DNA of 9,182 nucleotides from assembly GCA_003566935.1 (NCBI GenBank), contig PXBM01000027.1:1-9182 (forward strand), in the 5' to 3' direction. The notes beneath the pieces were generated by a model. That model was not told the DNA's origin, searched no databases, and saw only the letters and a program-made list of their open reading frames with translations. How positions within the stretch are numbered: the first letter of the stretch is position 1; every line of letters begins with the position of its first letter. The stretch comes from Syntrophomonadaceae bacterium. Its GTDB lineage: Bacteria; Bacillota; Dethiobacteria; DTU022. Positions 1 to 5,279 of the stretch are shown here, in pieces. Both the position numbers and the translations under genes were made by a program.

Positions 1-250
1 ATTGGTGCAATACCAAAACCGAGGTGGACAGGGTAAAAAAAGAAGATATGCTTAATAAAACTGAGTGCTCTGTCAGGAACAATTCCCGCAGCACCAAAAA
101 GGGTGCTCAGGCAAGAGGCTTTAAGCATTTTCTTAAAAACTGCACCGCAGTTTAACAAAAACATTTTACCGCAAAACCAAAAAAGCACTAAACTTGCAGC
201 ATAGCTGGGACTTTCGCTGCTTTAAACTGTAAATGGCGGGTCGGAGTCGG
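1..250. other. Intergenic region with no supported gene
   Basis: I see no convincing coding sequence in this stretch. All three forward frames that are open at the left edge close early: stops at 34-36, 52-54 and 153-155. The longest remnant, about 50 codons in frame 3, is basic and not recognisable. Minus-strand stops are frequent. A small hairpin is visible at 90-107 (AGCACC, six-base loop, GGTGCT), without a T-run. The region probably separates an upstream gene, perhaps in the parAB cluster, from the parS site. That assignment is inference from the neighbouring parS only. Confidence 0.5.
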
Positions 251-280
251 GTGAAAATGTTTCACGTGAAACATTTTCAC
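251..280. promoter_or_regulatory. parS centromere site in a 30-bp perfect palindrome
   Basis: The core at 258-273, TGTTTCACGTGAAACA, matches exactly the 16-bp parS consensus bound by ParB/Spo0J. ParB loads there, spreads as a CTP-dependent clamp and recruits SMC to segregate the origin region. The dyad extends beyond the core to a full 30 bp. Each 15-bp half is itself an inverted repeat: GTGAAA-ATG-TTTCAC on the left and GTGAAA-CAT-TTTCAC on the right. Five Ts follow at 281-285, so the transcribed RNA would also look like a terminator hairpin. The site places the window close to oriC, where most parS sites lie. ParB and ParA genes are not in view. Confidence 0.93.
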
Positions 281-315
281 TTTTTGTCCAGATAAATATT
301 TGCTTTGACCGGGTG

Positions 316-324
316 TGTTATAAT
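316..324 (+). promoter_or_regulatory. Extended -10 promoter for the M23-bactofilin transcript
   Basis: TGTTATAAT is a perfect TGn-TATAAT extended -10 element, with the hexamer at 319-324. No good -35 hexamer lies 16-18 bp upstream (the sequence there is AT-rich), as is common for extended -10 promoters. The predicted start of transcription is near 331, giving a leader of about 130 nt before the GTG start at 464. It lies about 40 bp downstream of parS, so ParB spreading could affect it. That effect is inference. Confidence 0.6.
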
Positions 325-392
325 AAGGTTTAGTTCTACTTTTTAACAAGTTTGCATTTGTGCTGGCTCGTTAGGGTGGGCTTTTATTTGTG

Positions 393-412
393 GCAGGAAA
401 AGTCCTGCTTTT
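393..412 (+). promoter_or_regulatory. Leader hairpin with short T-run upstream of the M23 gene
   Basis: GCAGGA (393-398), a four-base loop and TCCTGC (403-408) form a six-bp stem followed by TTTT. It could be a weak attenuator or just an mRNA structure. CCTGC at 433-437 could instead pair with GCAGG at 393-397, so two alternative folds are possible. No known riboswitch is recognised here. Confidence 0.3.
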
Positions 413-463
413 GCTTAAGGCTTGCAGTAAAACCTGCGAAACGATGAAGGGGTAGATTTTATA

Positions 464-1477
464 GTGTCTGCTAATAATAACAAGCGATGCTTTACGATAA
501 TGATTGTTCCTCATTCAGAAGAGGCAACTTACAGCCTTCGCGTACCATTGTATCTTGTTCAGGCAGCGGTTGTACTCCTGGTCCTCGGTGTAACCGGCTT
601 TTGTGTCCTGGGGTATTCTTATTTGAAGGCTGCTGCTGAAGCGCGAGAAGCAGAAACTCTGCGTCAGCTAAGCAGGGCTCAGCAAGAGGAAATCGATGCA
701 CTTGCTATTGAAACTCAAAAGATGATGGAGCAGATTTACATAATTGACGATCTTGTTGAGCTTGTAACAGAAAGGTTGGAGTTAGACAAGGGTGAACTTG
801 AGGATGCTGTGCAGAATCAATCTGCTGAAAGTAACAGTGCTCCGGCATCCGTCTATAGCAACCATGCATTTAACGGTAGCTCACCAACAGTGAATCATGC
901 CGGGGTTATGGCGGATTCTTTGCGTGCTTATGATAGCAGGTACTCCGGTAAGACTTCTTCAGGTGGTGTCCTGGGTAGGGCTGTAGGCAATTTAGCCGTT
1001 TTACAGAGCATTGTTCCAGACCAGGTAGAAATGCTGGATGCTGTAGGGGACTATGTAGTGGACTATATGGATAGGGCGGAAGCAAAGCCTTCAATATGGC
1101 CGGCCCGAGGAAGAATTGCTTCTGGTTTCGGTGTTCGCAGAATTCCCTATTCAAGCAGCGGATATCAGTTTCACACCGGAGTAGATATTCTAGGTTCACA
1201 TGGAAGTTCCATTTGGGCTACCGCTTCGGGGGAAGTAGTCTTTGCTTCTTACCGGGGAAGTTTCGGCAACCTTGTGATCATAAAGCATGGGTATGGCTAT
1301 GAAACTCACTATGCACATTTGTCAGGTTTTGCAGTAAGTGTTGGGGAAGAGGTTGAAAAAGGCCAAACAATTGGCTATATGGGGGCTACCGGTAGAACCA
1401 CCGGTACTCACCTCCATTACGAAGTTCATCGTAATGGTTCTCCTGTGAATCCATCAAATTATTTGAAAGAGCGCTAG
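464..1477 (+). CDS. Membrane-anchored M23 family metallopeptidase
   Basis: This is a putative zinc peptidoglycan endopeptidase that would cut peptide cross-bridges outside the membrane. A single membrane segment lies at about residues 29-53 after a short N-terminal region. A heptad-rich coiled coil follows (about 57-117), then a Ser/Asn-rich linker and a C-terminal LytM/M23 domain (about 211-335). The active site is complete: H237 and D241 in HTGVD, H285 in HYAHL, and H316/H318 in HLHYE. By homology H237, D241 and H318 bind zinc, and H285 and H316 are catalytic. The 337-aa length suits the coiled-coil M23 class. The start is GTG at 464 with AAGGGG at 447-452. The bactofilin gene begins 21 nt after the stop, an arrangement seen elsewhere for cell-shape peptidases, so the two products may act together. 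The exact bond cut cannot be told from sequence. Confidence 0.93.
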   Translation: MSANNNKRCFTIMIVPHSEEATYSLRVPLYLVQAAVVLLVLGVTGFCVLGYSYLKAAAEAREAETLRQLSRAQQEEIDALAIETQKMMEQIYIIDDLVELVTERLELDKGELEDAVQNQSAESNSAPASVYSNHAFNGSSPTVNHAGVMADSLRAYDSRYSGKTSSGGVLGRAVGNLAVLQSIVPDQVEMLDAVGDYVVDYMDRAEAKPSIWPARGRIASGFGVRRIPYSSSGYQFHTGVDILGSHGSSIWATASGEVVFASYRGSFGNLVIIKHGYGYETHYAHLSGFAVSVGEEVEKGQTIGYMGATGRTTGTHLHYEVHRNGSPVNPSNYLKER

Positions 1478-1482
1478 CTCCA

Positions 1483-1490
1483 AAAGGAGG
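1483..1490 (+). promoter_or_regulatory. Ribosome binding site fixing the TTG start of the bactofilin
   Basis: AAAGGAGG lies 8 nt before TTG at 1499. The ATG at 1491 abuts the Shine-Dalgarno sequence directly and is in another frame, so TTG is the start. Confidence 0.8.
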
Positions 1491-1498
1491 ATGCCCGT

Positions 1499-1993
1499 TT
1501 GTTTAAGAAAGATAGTGTCGAGACAGTGCCAGGAAAAGTAGATACAATCATTGGCAAAGATACTTTCTTTTCCGGGAATATTAACGGAAAAGGAGTCATC
1601 AGGATCGATGGTGAAATTGAGGGTGCAGTGCAAAATAAAGGTGACGTGATTATTGGCGAAAACGGAAAAATTAACGCTGAGTTAAGCGCCCGTAATATAA
1701 CCATAGCCGGTTTGTACGAGGGCACTTTAGAAGCTGAAGGCAAACTCGAATTGAAGAAAACAGCAACTGCTATTGGCACTTTTAAAGCCAACGTCCTGAT
1801 CGTTGAAGAGGGAGCGGTCGTATCCGGCAGCATGGAAATGAAGCAAAAAGAGCAAGCAGGAAAAGAGAAGACAGAAGAAAAGCCTTTGCAAAAAAAAGAT
1901 GGGAGTTACAAGTCGTTAGGCGCAGATGCATCAAGCAGCAAAGGGACGCAGGTTAATGCTGCCTCGAATCAGTCGTTTTCTGAGAAGGCTTAG
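1499..1993 (+). CDS. Bactofilin (polymer-forming cytoskeletal protein)
   Basis: Bactofilins self-assemble without nucleotide into beta-helical filaments that often sit at the membrane and recruit wall enzymes. The 164-aa protein has a central domain (about residues 14-112) built of short repeating turns rich in Ile, Val and Gly, with phrases such as IDGEIEG, IGENGKI and AEGKLEL that are typical of the family (DUF583). A disordered polar tail rich in Lys, Glu, Ser and Gln covers about 113-164. The start is TTG at 1499. It follows the M23 gene by 21 nt and is closed by a terminator, so both are probably one transcript. Known bactofilin-M23 pairs in other bacteria shape the cell wall. The role here (shape, division, sporulation or origin anchoring) is not shown by the sequence. 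Confidence 0.92.
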   Translation: MFKKDSVETVPGKVDTIIGKDTFFSGNINGKGVIRIDGEIEGAVQNKGDVIIGENGKINAELSARNITIAGLYEGTLEAEGKLELKKTATAIGTFKANVLIVEEGAVVSGSMEMKQKEQAGKEKTEEKPLQKKDGSYKSLGADASSSKGTQVNAASNQSFSEKA

Positions 1994-2028
1994 CTCCACT
2001 TGGCCTCTTTTAGAGCCATAATATCCAA

Positions 2029-2062
2029 GAAGCACTGCTAATTGTAGTGCTTTCTTTGTTTG
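2029..2062 (+). terminator. Intrinsic terminator after the bactofilin gene
   Basis: AGCACTGC (2031-2038) pairs with GTAGTGCT (2044-2051), including one G-U pair, around a five-base loop. The stem extends by one A-T and one G-U pair at its base. A T-rich stretch (TTTCTTTGTTTG) follows. It separates the M23-bactofilin unit from the adk unit. Confidence 0.75.
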
Positions 2063-2099
2063 TCATTTTCTTGATCTTGTTAGGTCCCTCGTTAGATTC

Positions 2100-2108
2100 T
2101 GGTATAAT
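2100..2108 (+). promoter_or_regulatory. Extended -10 promoter for the adk operon
   Basis: TGG followed by TATAAT (2103-2108) is a perfect extended -10. The hexamer 17 bp upstream (TTAGGT at 2080-2085) is a weak -35. Transcription should start near 2114-2116, at the base of an 11-bp inverted repeat. The design matches the promoter at 316-324. Confidence 0.65.
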
Positions 2109-2113
2109 AGCAG

Positions 2114-2146
2114 GAATTGTTTAAGATAAGAAGAATTAAACAGTTC
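2114..2146 (+). promoter_or_regulatory. Inverted repeat at the predicted 5' end of the adk mRNA
   Basis: GAATTGTTTAA (2114-2124) pairs with TTAAACAGTTC (2136-2146) over 11 bp with one U-G pair and an 11-base purine-rich loop. It starts about 6 bp after the -10 element. As RNA it would cap the transcript 5' end and could shield it from 5'-end-dependent RNases such as RNase J. As DNA it could be a repressor operator at +1. No regulator is recognised. Confidence 0.45.
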
Positions 2147-2182
2147 GGGACCAATATTTAAAGCAAAAAGAGAGGTATTGCC

Positions 2183-2830
2183 ATGCTAATTATCTTACTT
2201 GGACCGCCGGGAGCAGGCAAAGGTACCCAAGCAGAGAACATTGTTAAGGATTATAATCTTGTCTATATTTCCACAGGAGATATCTTAAGGGCTGCTGTAA
2301 AAGAAGACAAGGCTCTTGGTCGCAAAGCAAAGCAGTACATGGATCAGGGTTCGCTCGTTCCTGATGAACTTGTAGTTGAAATTGTAAAAGACCGCTTAAG
2401 AGATCCTGACTGTCAAAACGGGGCACTGTTTGACGGTTTCCCTCGTACTGTTGAGCAGGCAAAGTTTCTTGATGAGGCTCTGCCGGAAATCGGTGCCAAA
2501 ATCGATGGTGTTCTATCGATTGAAGTAGATGAGGACGAGCTAATTGAGCGCTTAACCGGCAGGAGAGTTTGTTCTAAGTGTAATGCTGTTTATCACCTTA
2601 AATTTAATCCTCCTGAGGTGCGGAATGTCTGCGATCAATGTGGTGGAGACTTATACCAACGTGACGACGATACTCTTGAAACTGTAAAAGAAAGGCTCTC
2701 TGTTTATAAAAAACAGACCGAACCACTTGTCAGCTTTTATAAAGAGAAGAACGTGTTATCCCCGGTTGATGGAAACGAGGATATTAGTAACGTTTACAAA
2801 CAGATAAAAGCAGTGCTGGATAAGCTATAA
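2183..2830 (+). CDS. adk: Adenylate kinase, zinc-LID long form
   Basis: This cytoplasmic enzyme converts ATP + AMP to 2 ADP. The 215-aa protein has the typical long-form length. The P-loop GPPGAGKGT is at residues 7-15, the AMP-binding STGDILR at 30-36, and DGFPRT at 84-89. The LID region (about 126-163) carries C130-x2-C133 and C150-x2-C153, the four-cysteine zinc site common in Gram-positive Adk. LTGRR (124-128) supplies the conserved arginines. ATG at 2183 follows AGAGAGGT with a 7-nt gap. It heads a run of four closely spaced genes, with yyzM starting 20 nt after the stop. In most Bacillota adk lies in the secY-adk-map ribosomal cluster, so this place is unusual. It may be a relocated sole copy or a second paralogue. 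Confidence 0.96.
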   Translation: MLIILLGPPGAGKGTQAENIVKDYNLVYISTGDILRAAVKEDKALGRKAKQYMDQGSLVPDELVVEIVKDRLRDPDCQNGALFDGFPRTVEQAKFLDEALPEIGAKIDGVLSIEVDEDELIERLTGRRVCSKCNAVYHLKFNPPEVRNVCDQCGGDLYQRDDDTLETVKERLSVYKKQTEPLVSFYKEKNVLSPVDGNEDISNVYKQIKAVLDKL

Positions 2831-2850
2831 GGGAATGGTGACTGATTATA

Positions 2851-3042
2851 ATGGTCCAGTATCAGGTTGGTCAGCTGGTTGTTATGAAAAAAGGACACCC
2901 ATGTGGTGCGAATTGCTGGCGTATAATCAGGATTGGCATGGACTTTCGCATTAAGTGTGAGAAATGCGACAGAAGTGTGCTAATTCCGCGTTCACGTTTT
3001 GAGCGCAGGGTTAAGTCCGTTCTTTCGGAGCCAGATGATTAG
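2851..3042 (+). CDS. yyzM: DUF951 family small protein (YyzM-like)
   Basis: This 63-aa basic protein has no settled function. It matches the DUF951 pattern: MKKGHPCG (residues 12-19), W23, IRIGMDFRIKC (26-36), KC at 38-39 and RSRFERRVK (47-55). C18, C36 and C39 are family positions. C22 is an extra cysteine that could complete a four-Cys metal site. The charged, compact form suggests nucleic acid or metal binding, which is inference. It lies between adk (20-nt gap) and the YchF-type gene (16-nt gap). In Bacillus subtilis yyzM also lies next to the ychF homologue yyaF, upstream of rpsF. The ribosome binding site is weak (GGTGA at 2837-2841, 9 nt before ATG), so translation may depend on coupling to adk. 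Confidence 0.85.
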   Translation: MVQYQVGQLVVMKKGHPCGANCWRIIRIGMDFRIKCEKCDRSVLIPRSRFERRVKSVLSEPDD

Positions 3043-3058
3043 TGCAGGAGGGTAAATT

Positions 3059-4120
3059 ATGTCATGGAGCTGTGGAATTGTTGGTCTACCAAATGCAGGC
3101 AAATCAACTTTATTCAAAGCTCTTACTGCTCTGAATGTAACTATCGAGAATTATCCCTTTTCTACAATTGATCCCAACCGCGCTATTGTGCCTGTTCCTG
3201 ATTCACGCTTAGAAGCTCTGGCCGATCTAAGCAAGGCGGAGAAAGTTACGCCTGCGACAATTGAAGTAATTGATGTGGCCGGCCTGGTTAAAGGAGCCAG
3301 TCGTGGTGAAGGGTTAGGCAACCAATTCCTTGGCAACCTGCGTGCCGTGGATCTGCTTATACATGTTCTGGCTGGTTTTGGGGATGTTACGACCAGTAAA
3401 GACGATCTGCTAACCCGCCTTGAAACTGTTAATATCGAATTGGGTCTGGCTGATCTTGAGTCTGTAGCCAGGCGTCTGCAAAAGCTGGAACCTCAGCTCA
3501 GGCTTGGAGAAAAGGTAGCGAAAAGCGAAGCTCTGCTGCTAAAGCGAGCTGAAGAGCACCTGAACAAAGGCTTGCCCCTGAGGTCTCTGGAGCTAACATG
3601 GCAGGAAAAAGAAACGCTCAGAGAACTCCCCTTGCTTACCCTAAAAGAAATGATTTACGTGTTTAACCTGTCGGAAAACAACCTTGGATCAATCGATTTG
3701 TCCGACTTTCCTCAAGGCAGTGTTGTAATCCCTTTATGTGCAAGCCTTGAAGCTGAGCTGGTAGAGCTGCCCGTGGATGAGAGGCAAACGTTTTTAAATG
3801 CCTATGGGCTGACTGAGAGTAAAACCCTGGAATTGCTGAAAGAGTGTTACCGCTTACTTGAGCTGATTGCTTTTTATACTATCAAAGGTAATGAGACCAG
3901 GGCCTGGGTAGTTCCCGCAAATATTCGAGCAGTGGAAGCGGCCGGCAAAATTCATAGCGACATGGAGCAGGGTTTTATTAATGCAGAAGTGATAAAATGG
4001 ATTGATTTGATTGATGCCGGAGGAATCGCCGGTGCCCGTGAAAAAGGCTTAAGCAGGGTAGAAGGACGTGATTACCCTGTGCAGGATGGCGAGGTTCTCT
4101 TTATCCGCTTTCGCAATTAA
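3059..4120 (+). CDS. ychF: YchF/OLA1-family P-loop NTPase (divergent)
   Basis: This is an Obg-superfamily NTPase of the ribosome-associated YchF group, which generally prefers ATP. In order: G1 GLPNAGKST (residues 9-17), a switch-I-like NYPFSTIDPN (31-40), G3 DVAGLVKGASRGEGLGNQF (72-90), and a G4 of NLSE (203-206) in place of NKxD. NxxE is the ATP-preferring form known in YchF. A helical insert is at about 115-185 and the C-terminal TGS-like domain at about 267-353 ends in YPVQDGEVLFIRF. At 353 aa it is slightly shorter than usual (about 363-366). The region after HV (102-103) lacks the usual YchF phrase with DPI..DIE, so this may be a paralogous subfamily. AGGAGG at 3046-3051 lies 7 nt before ATG. 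The AI-2E family gene starts 14 nt downstream. Confidence 0.88.
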   Translation: MSWSCGIVGLPNAGKSTLFKALTALNVTIENYPFSTIDPNRAIVPVPDSRLEALADLSKAEKVTPATIEVIDVAGLVKGASRGEGLGNQFLGNLRAVDLLIHVLAGFGDVTTSKDDLLTRLETVNIELGLADLESVARRLQKLEPQLRLGEKVAKSEALLLKRAEEHLNKGLPLRSLELTWQEKETLRELPLLTLKEMIYVFNLSENNLGSIDLSDFPQGSVVIPLCASLEAELVELPVDERQTFLNAYGLTESKTLELLKECYRLLELIAFYTIKGNETRAWVVPANIRAVEAAGKIHSDMEQGFINAEVIKWIDLIDAGGIAGAREKGLSRVEGRDYPVQDGEVLFIRFRN

Positions 4121-4134
4121 ATCGGAGGTGGAGG

Positions 4135-5178
4135 ATGATAATGGTTGATAAACATTGGGCTATAGCCCTTCGCTTAGTTGCGCTGCTCTTCATAGTGGTC
4201 GGCGGGCTTTGGATCATTAACAGCATTGCCTGGGTAGTCGGTTTGATTCTGATCAGCGCTCTCATTGTATATGTCTTATTTCCCTTACAGGAATACTTAA
4301 AAAGACGCTATCGTCTCAGTCATGGGTTGACCGTTGCTATTGCTTTTGTTTTGTTTTTGCTATTTTGCATATTCGTTGTCAGCCTGTTAATCCCTGTAAT
4401 ATATAACGAGATAGATGATCTTATTGAAAGCTTTCCAACCCACTTGGCCCGGATCCAGGTTATGCTGTCATGGCTGTCACAGCAGACAGTAATGCTAGAT
4501 ATTGAAGATGAGGTGCGCAGCTTTATTCTCAATATCTCTGATAATATGCACCAGGCAGTAGAATATCTGGCTGAAGCATCTCTTTCCCTGATTGGAGGCG
4601 CAGTCGATTTCTTCCTGGTCCTTTTCCTGGTATTCTACCTGCTTTACGATTTTCAGGCGGTGCGCACTCAAATTATTGAAATCATACCTTCTGCAAAAAG
4701 GCCCCTGGCCGAAGAGTTAATGAAGATTGTTGATACCAATGTTGGCACGTTTATCAGGGGCTCGTTAATACGCTGCCTAATTGTAGGTGTAGTTACCGGG
4801 ATAGTTTTATCTGTGATCGGTATGCCCTATGCTTTGCTTCTGGGGGTGTTGGCCGGGATATTCAACTTTATTCTTTATTTAGGACCTTATATTGCAGCAG
4901 TTCCTTCAGTGCTCCTCAGCTTTTCACCACTTACACCTTCACCGCTGCTTATTATTGCTATTTATGTTGGAATTCAAATACTAGATGGAATGTTTCTTGC
5001 GCCAGTTGTGCTGGGCCGCATTGTTAAGTTAAGGCCTATTACTGTTATTGTGGCAATTTTGGCTGGAGGCAGTCTTGGTGGTTTGCTCGGCATGATCCTG
5101 GCGGTGCCTGTGGCCGGGATGATCAAGGGAGTCCTTGAGCTTCTCAAGCGTAGTCCTGCTTATGAAGAATCAAACTAA
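4135..5178 (+). CDS. AI-2E family (UPF0118, YdbI/PerM-like) membrane protein
   Basis: This polytopic inner-membrane protein belongs to the family named after E. coli TqsA, whose other members include exporters and Na+/H+ antiporters, so the substrate is unknown. Hydrophobic segments are at about residues 9-29, 31-50, 64-90, 150-171, 208-230, 231-262, 268-291 and 301-332, which fits about eight membrane spans. An extramembrane amphipathic stretch lies at about 91-148. The late motif GGLLGMILAVPVAG (315-328) and YLGPYIAAVPS (248-258) are typical of the family. At 347 aa it has the usual length. Two starts are possible: ATG at 4135, and ATG at 4141, each with a GGAGG placed 6 nt upstream in the doubled GGAGGTGGAGG (4124-4134). 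It is the last gene of the adk operon. Confidence 0.9.
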   Translation: MIMVDKHWAIALRLVALLFIVVGGLWIINSIAWVVGLILISALIVYVLFPLQEYLKRRYRLSHGLTVAIAFVLFLLFCIFVVSLLIPVIYNEIDDLIESFPTHLARIQVMLSWLSQQTVMLDIEDEVRSFILNISDNMHQAVEYLAEASLSLIGGAVDFFLVLFLVFYLLYDFQAVRTQIIEIIPSAKRPLAEELMKIVDTNVGTFIRGSLIRCLIVGVVTGIVLSVIGMPYALLLGVLAGIFNFILYLGPYIAAVPSVLLSFSPLTPSPLLIIAIYVGIQILDGMFLAPVVLGRIVKLRPITVIVAILAGGSLGGLLGMILAVPVAGMIKGVLELLKRSPAYEESN

Positions 5179-5182
5179 TCTA

Positions 5183-5211
5183 TTGCCCTTATTACTTTTA
5201 TATGCTATGAT
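5183..5211 (+). promoter_or_regulatory. Promoter of the rpsF-ssb-rpsR operon
   Basis: TTGCCC (5183-5188) and TATGAT (5206-5211) are separated by exactly 17 bp, and TGC just before the -10 gives an extended -10 element. Transcription should start near 5218, giving a leader of about 60 nt. It lies just after the AI-2E gene stop, with no terminator between, so some read-through from the adk operon is likely. Confidence 0.65.
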
Positions 5212-5224
5212 TTCCCTTGTTATA

Positions 5225-5270
5225 CCCCTGCTCCTTATTCATTTTAAGGGGCCATTAGACCAGAGGGAGG
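5225..5270 (+). promoter_or_regulatory. Structured rpsF leader that may occlude the ribosome binding site
   Basis: GCTCCTTA (5230-5237) pairs with TAAGGGGC (5245-5252) over 8 bp around a 7-base loop. CCCT (5226-5229) just 5' of it can pair with AGGG (5264-5267), which is part of the Shine-Dalgarno AGGGAGG, leaving an 11-nt bulge on the 3' side. rpsF leaders in many bacteria bind the S6:S18 complex for autoregulation. I could not find the CCG bulge of that known motif, so this is only a candidate for a similar control. Confidence 0.35.
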
Positions 5271-5279
5271 TGAAATATT

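Noticed and set aside
61..110. Three-way-junction-like RNA from CTGA/TCAG, GGAA/TTCC and AGCACC/GGTGCT
   Set aside because: Stems of 4-6 bp only and no recognised RNA family; likely chance.
3..155. Open frame of about 50 codons at the left edge as the tail of an upstream gene
   Set aside because: No recognisable family, basic low-information composition, and the two other frames are just as uninformative; not enough to call a partial gene.
305..324. TTGACC at 305-310 as the -35 partner of TATAAT at 319-324
   Set aside because: The spacer is only 8 bp; the extended -10 explains the promoter better.
331..463. c-di-AMP (ydaO-type) or c-di-GMP riboswitch in front of the M23 gene
   Set aside because: Such riboswitches often precede wall hydrolases, but none of their conserved sequence blocks is visible here.
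1474..1833. 119-codon minus-strand open frame over the bactofilin gene
   Set aside because: Antisense shadow of a well-supported gene; no ribosome binding site or recognisable protein.
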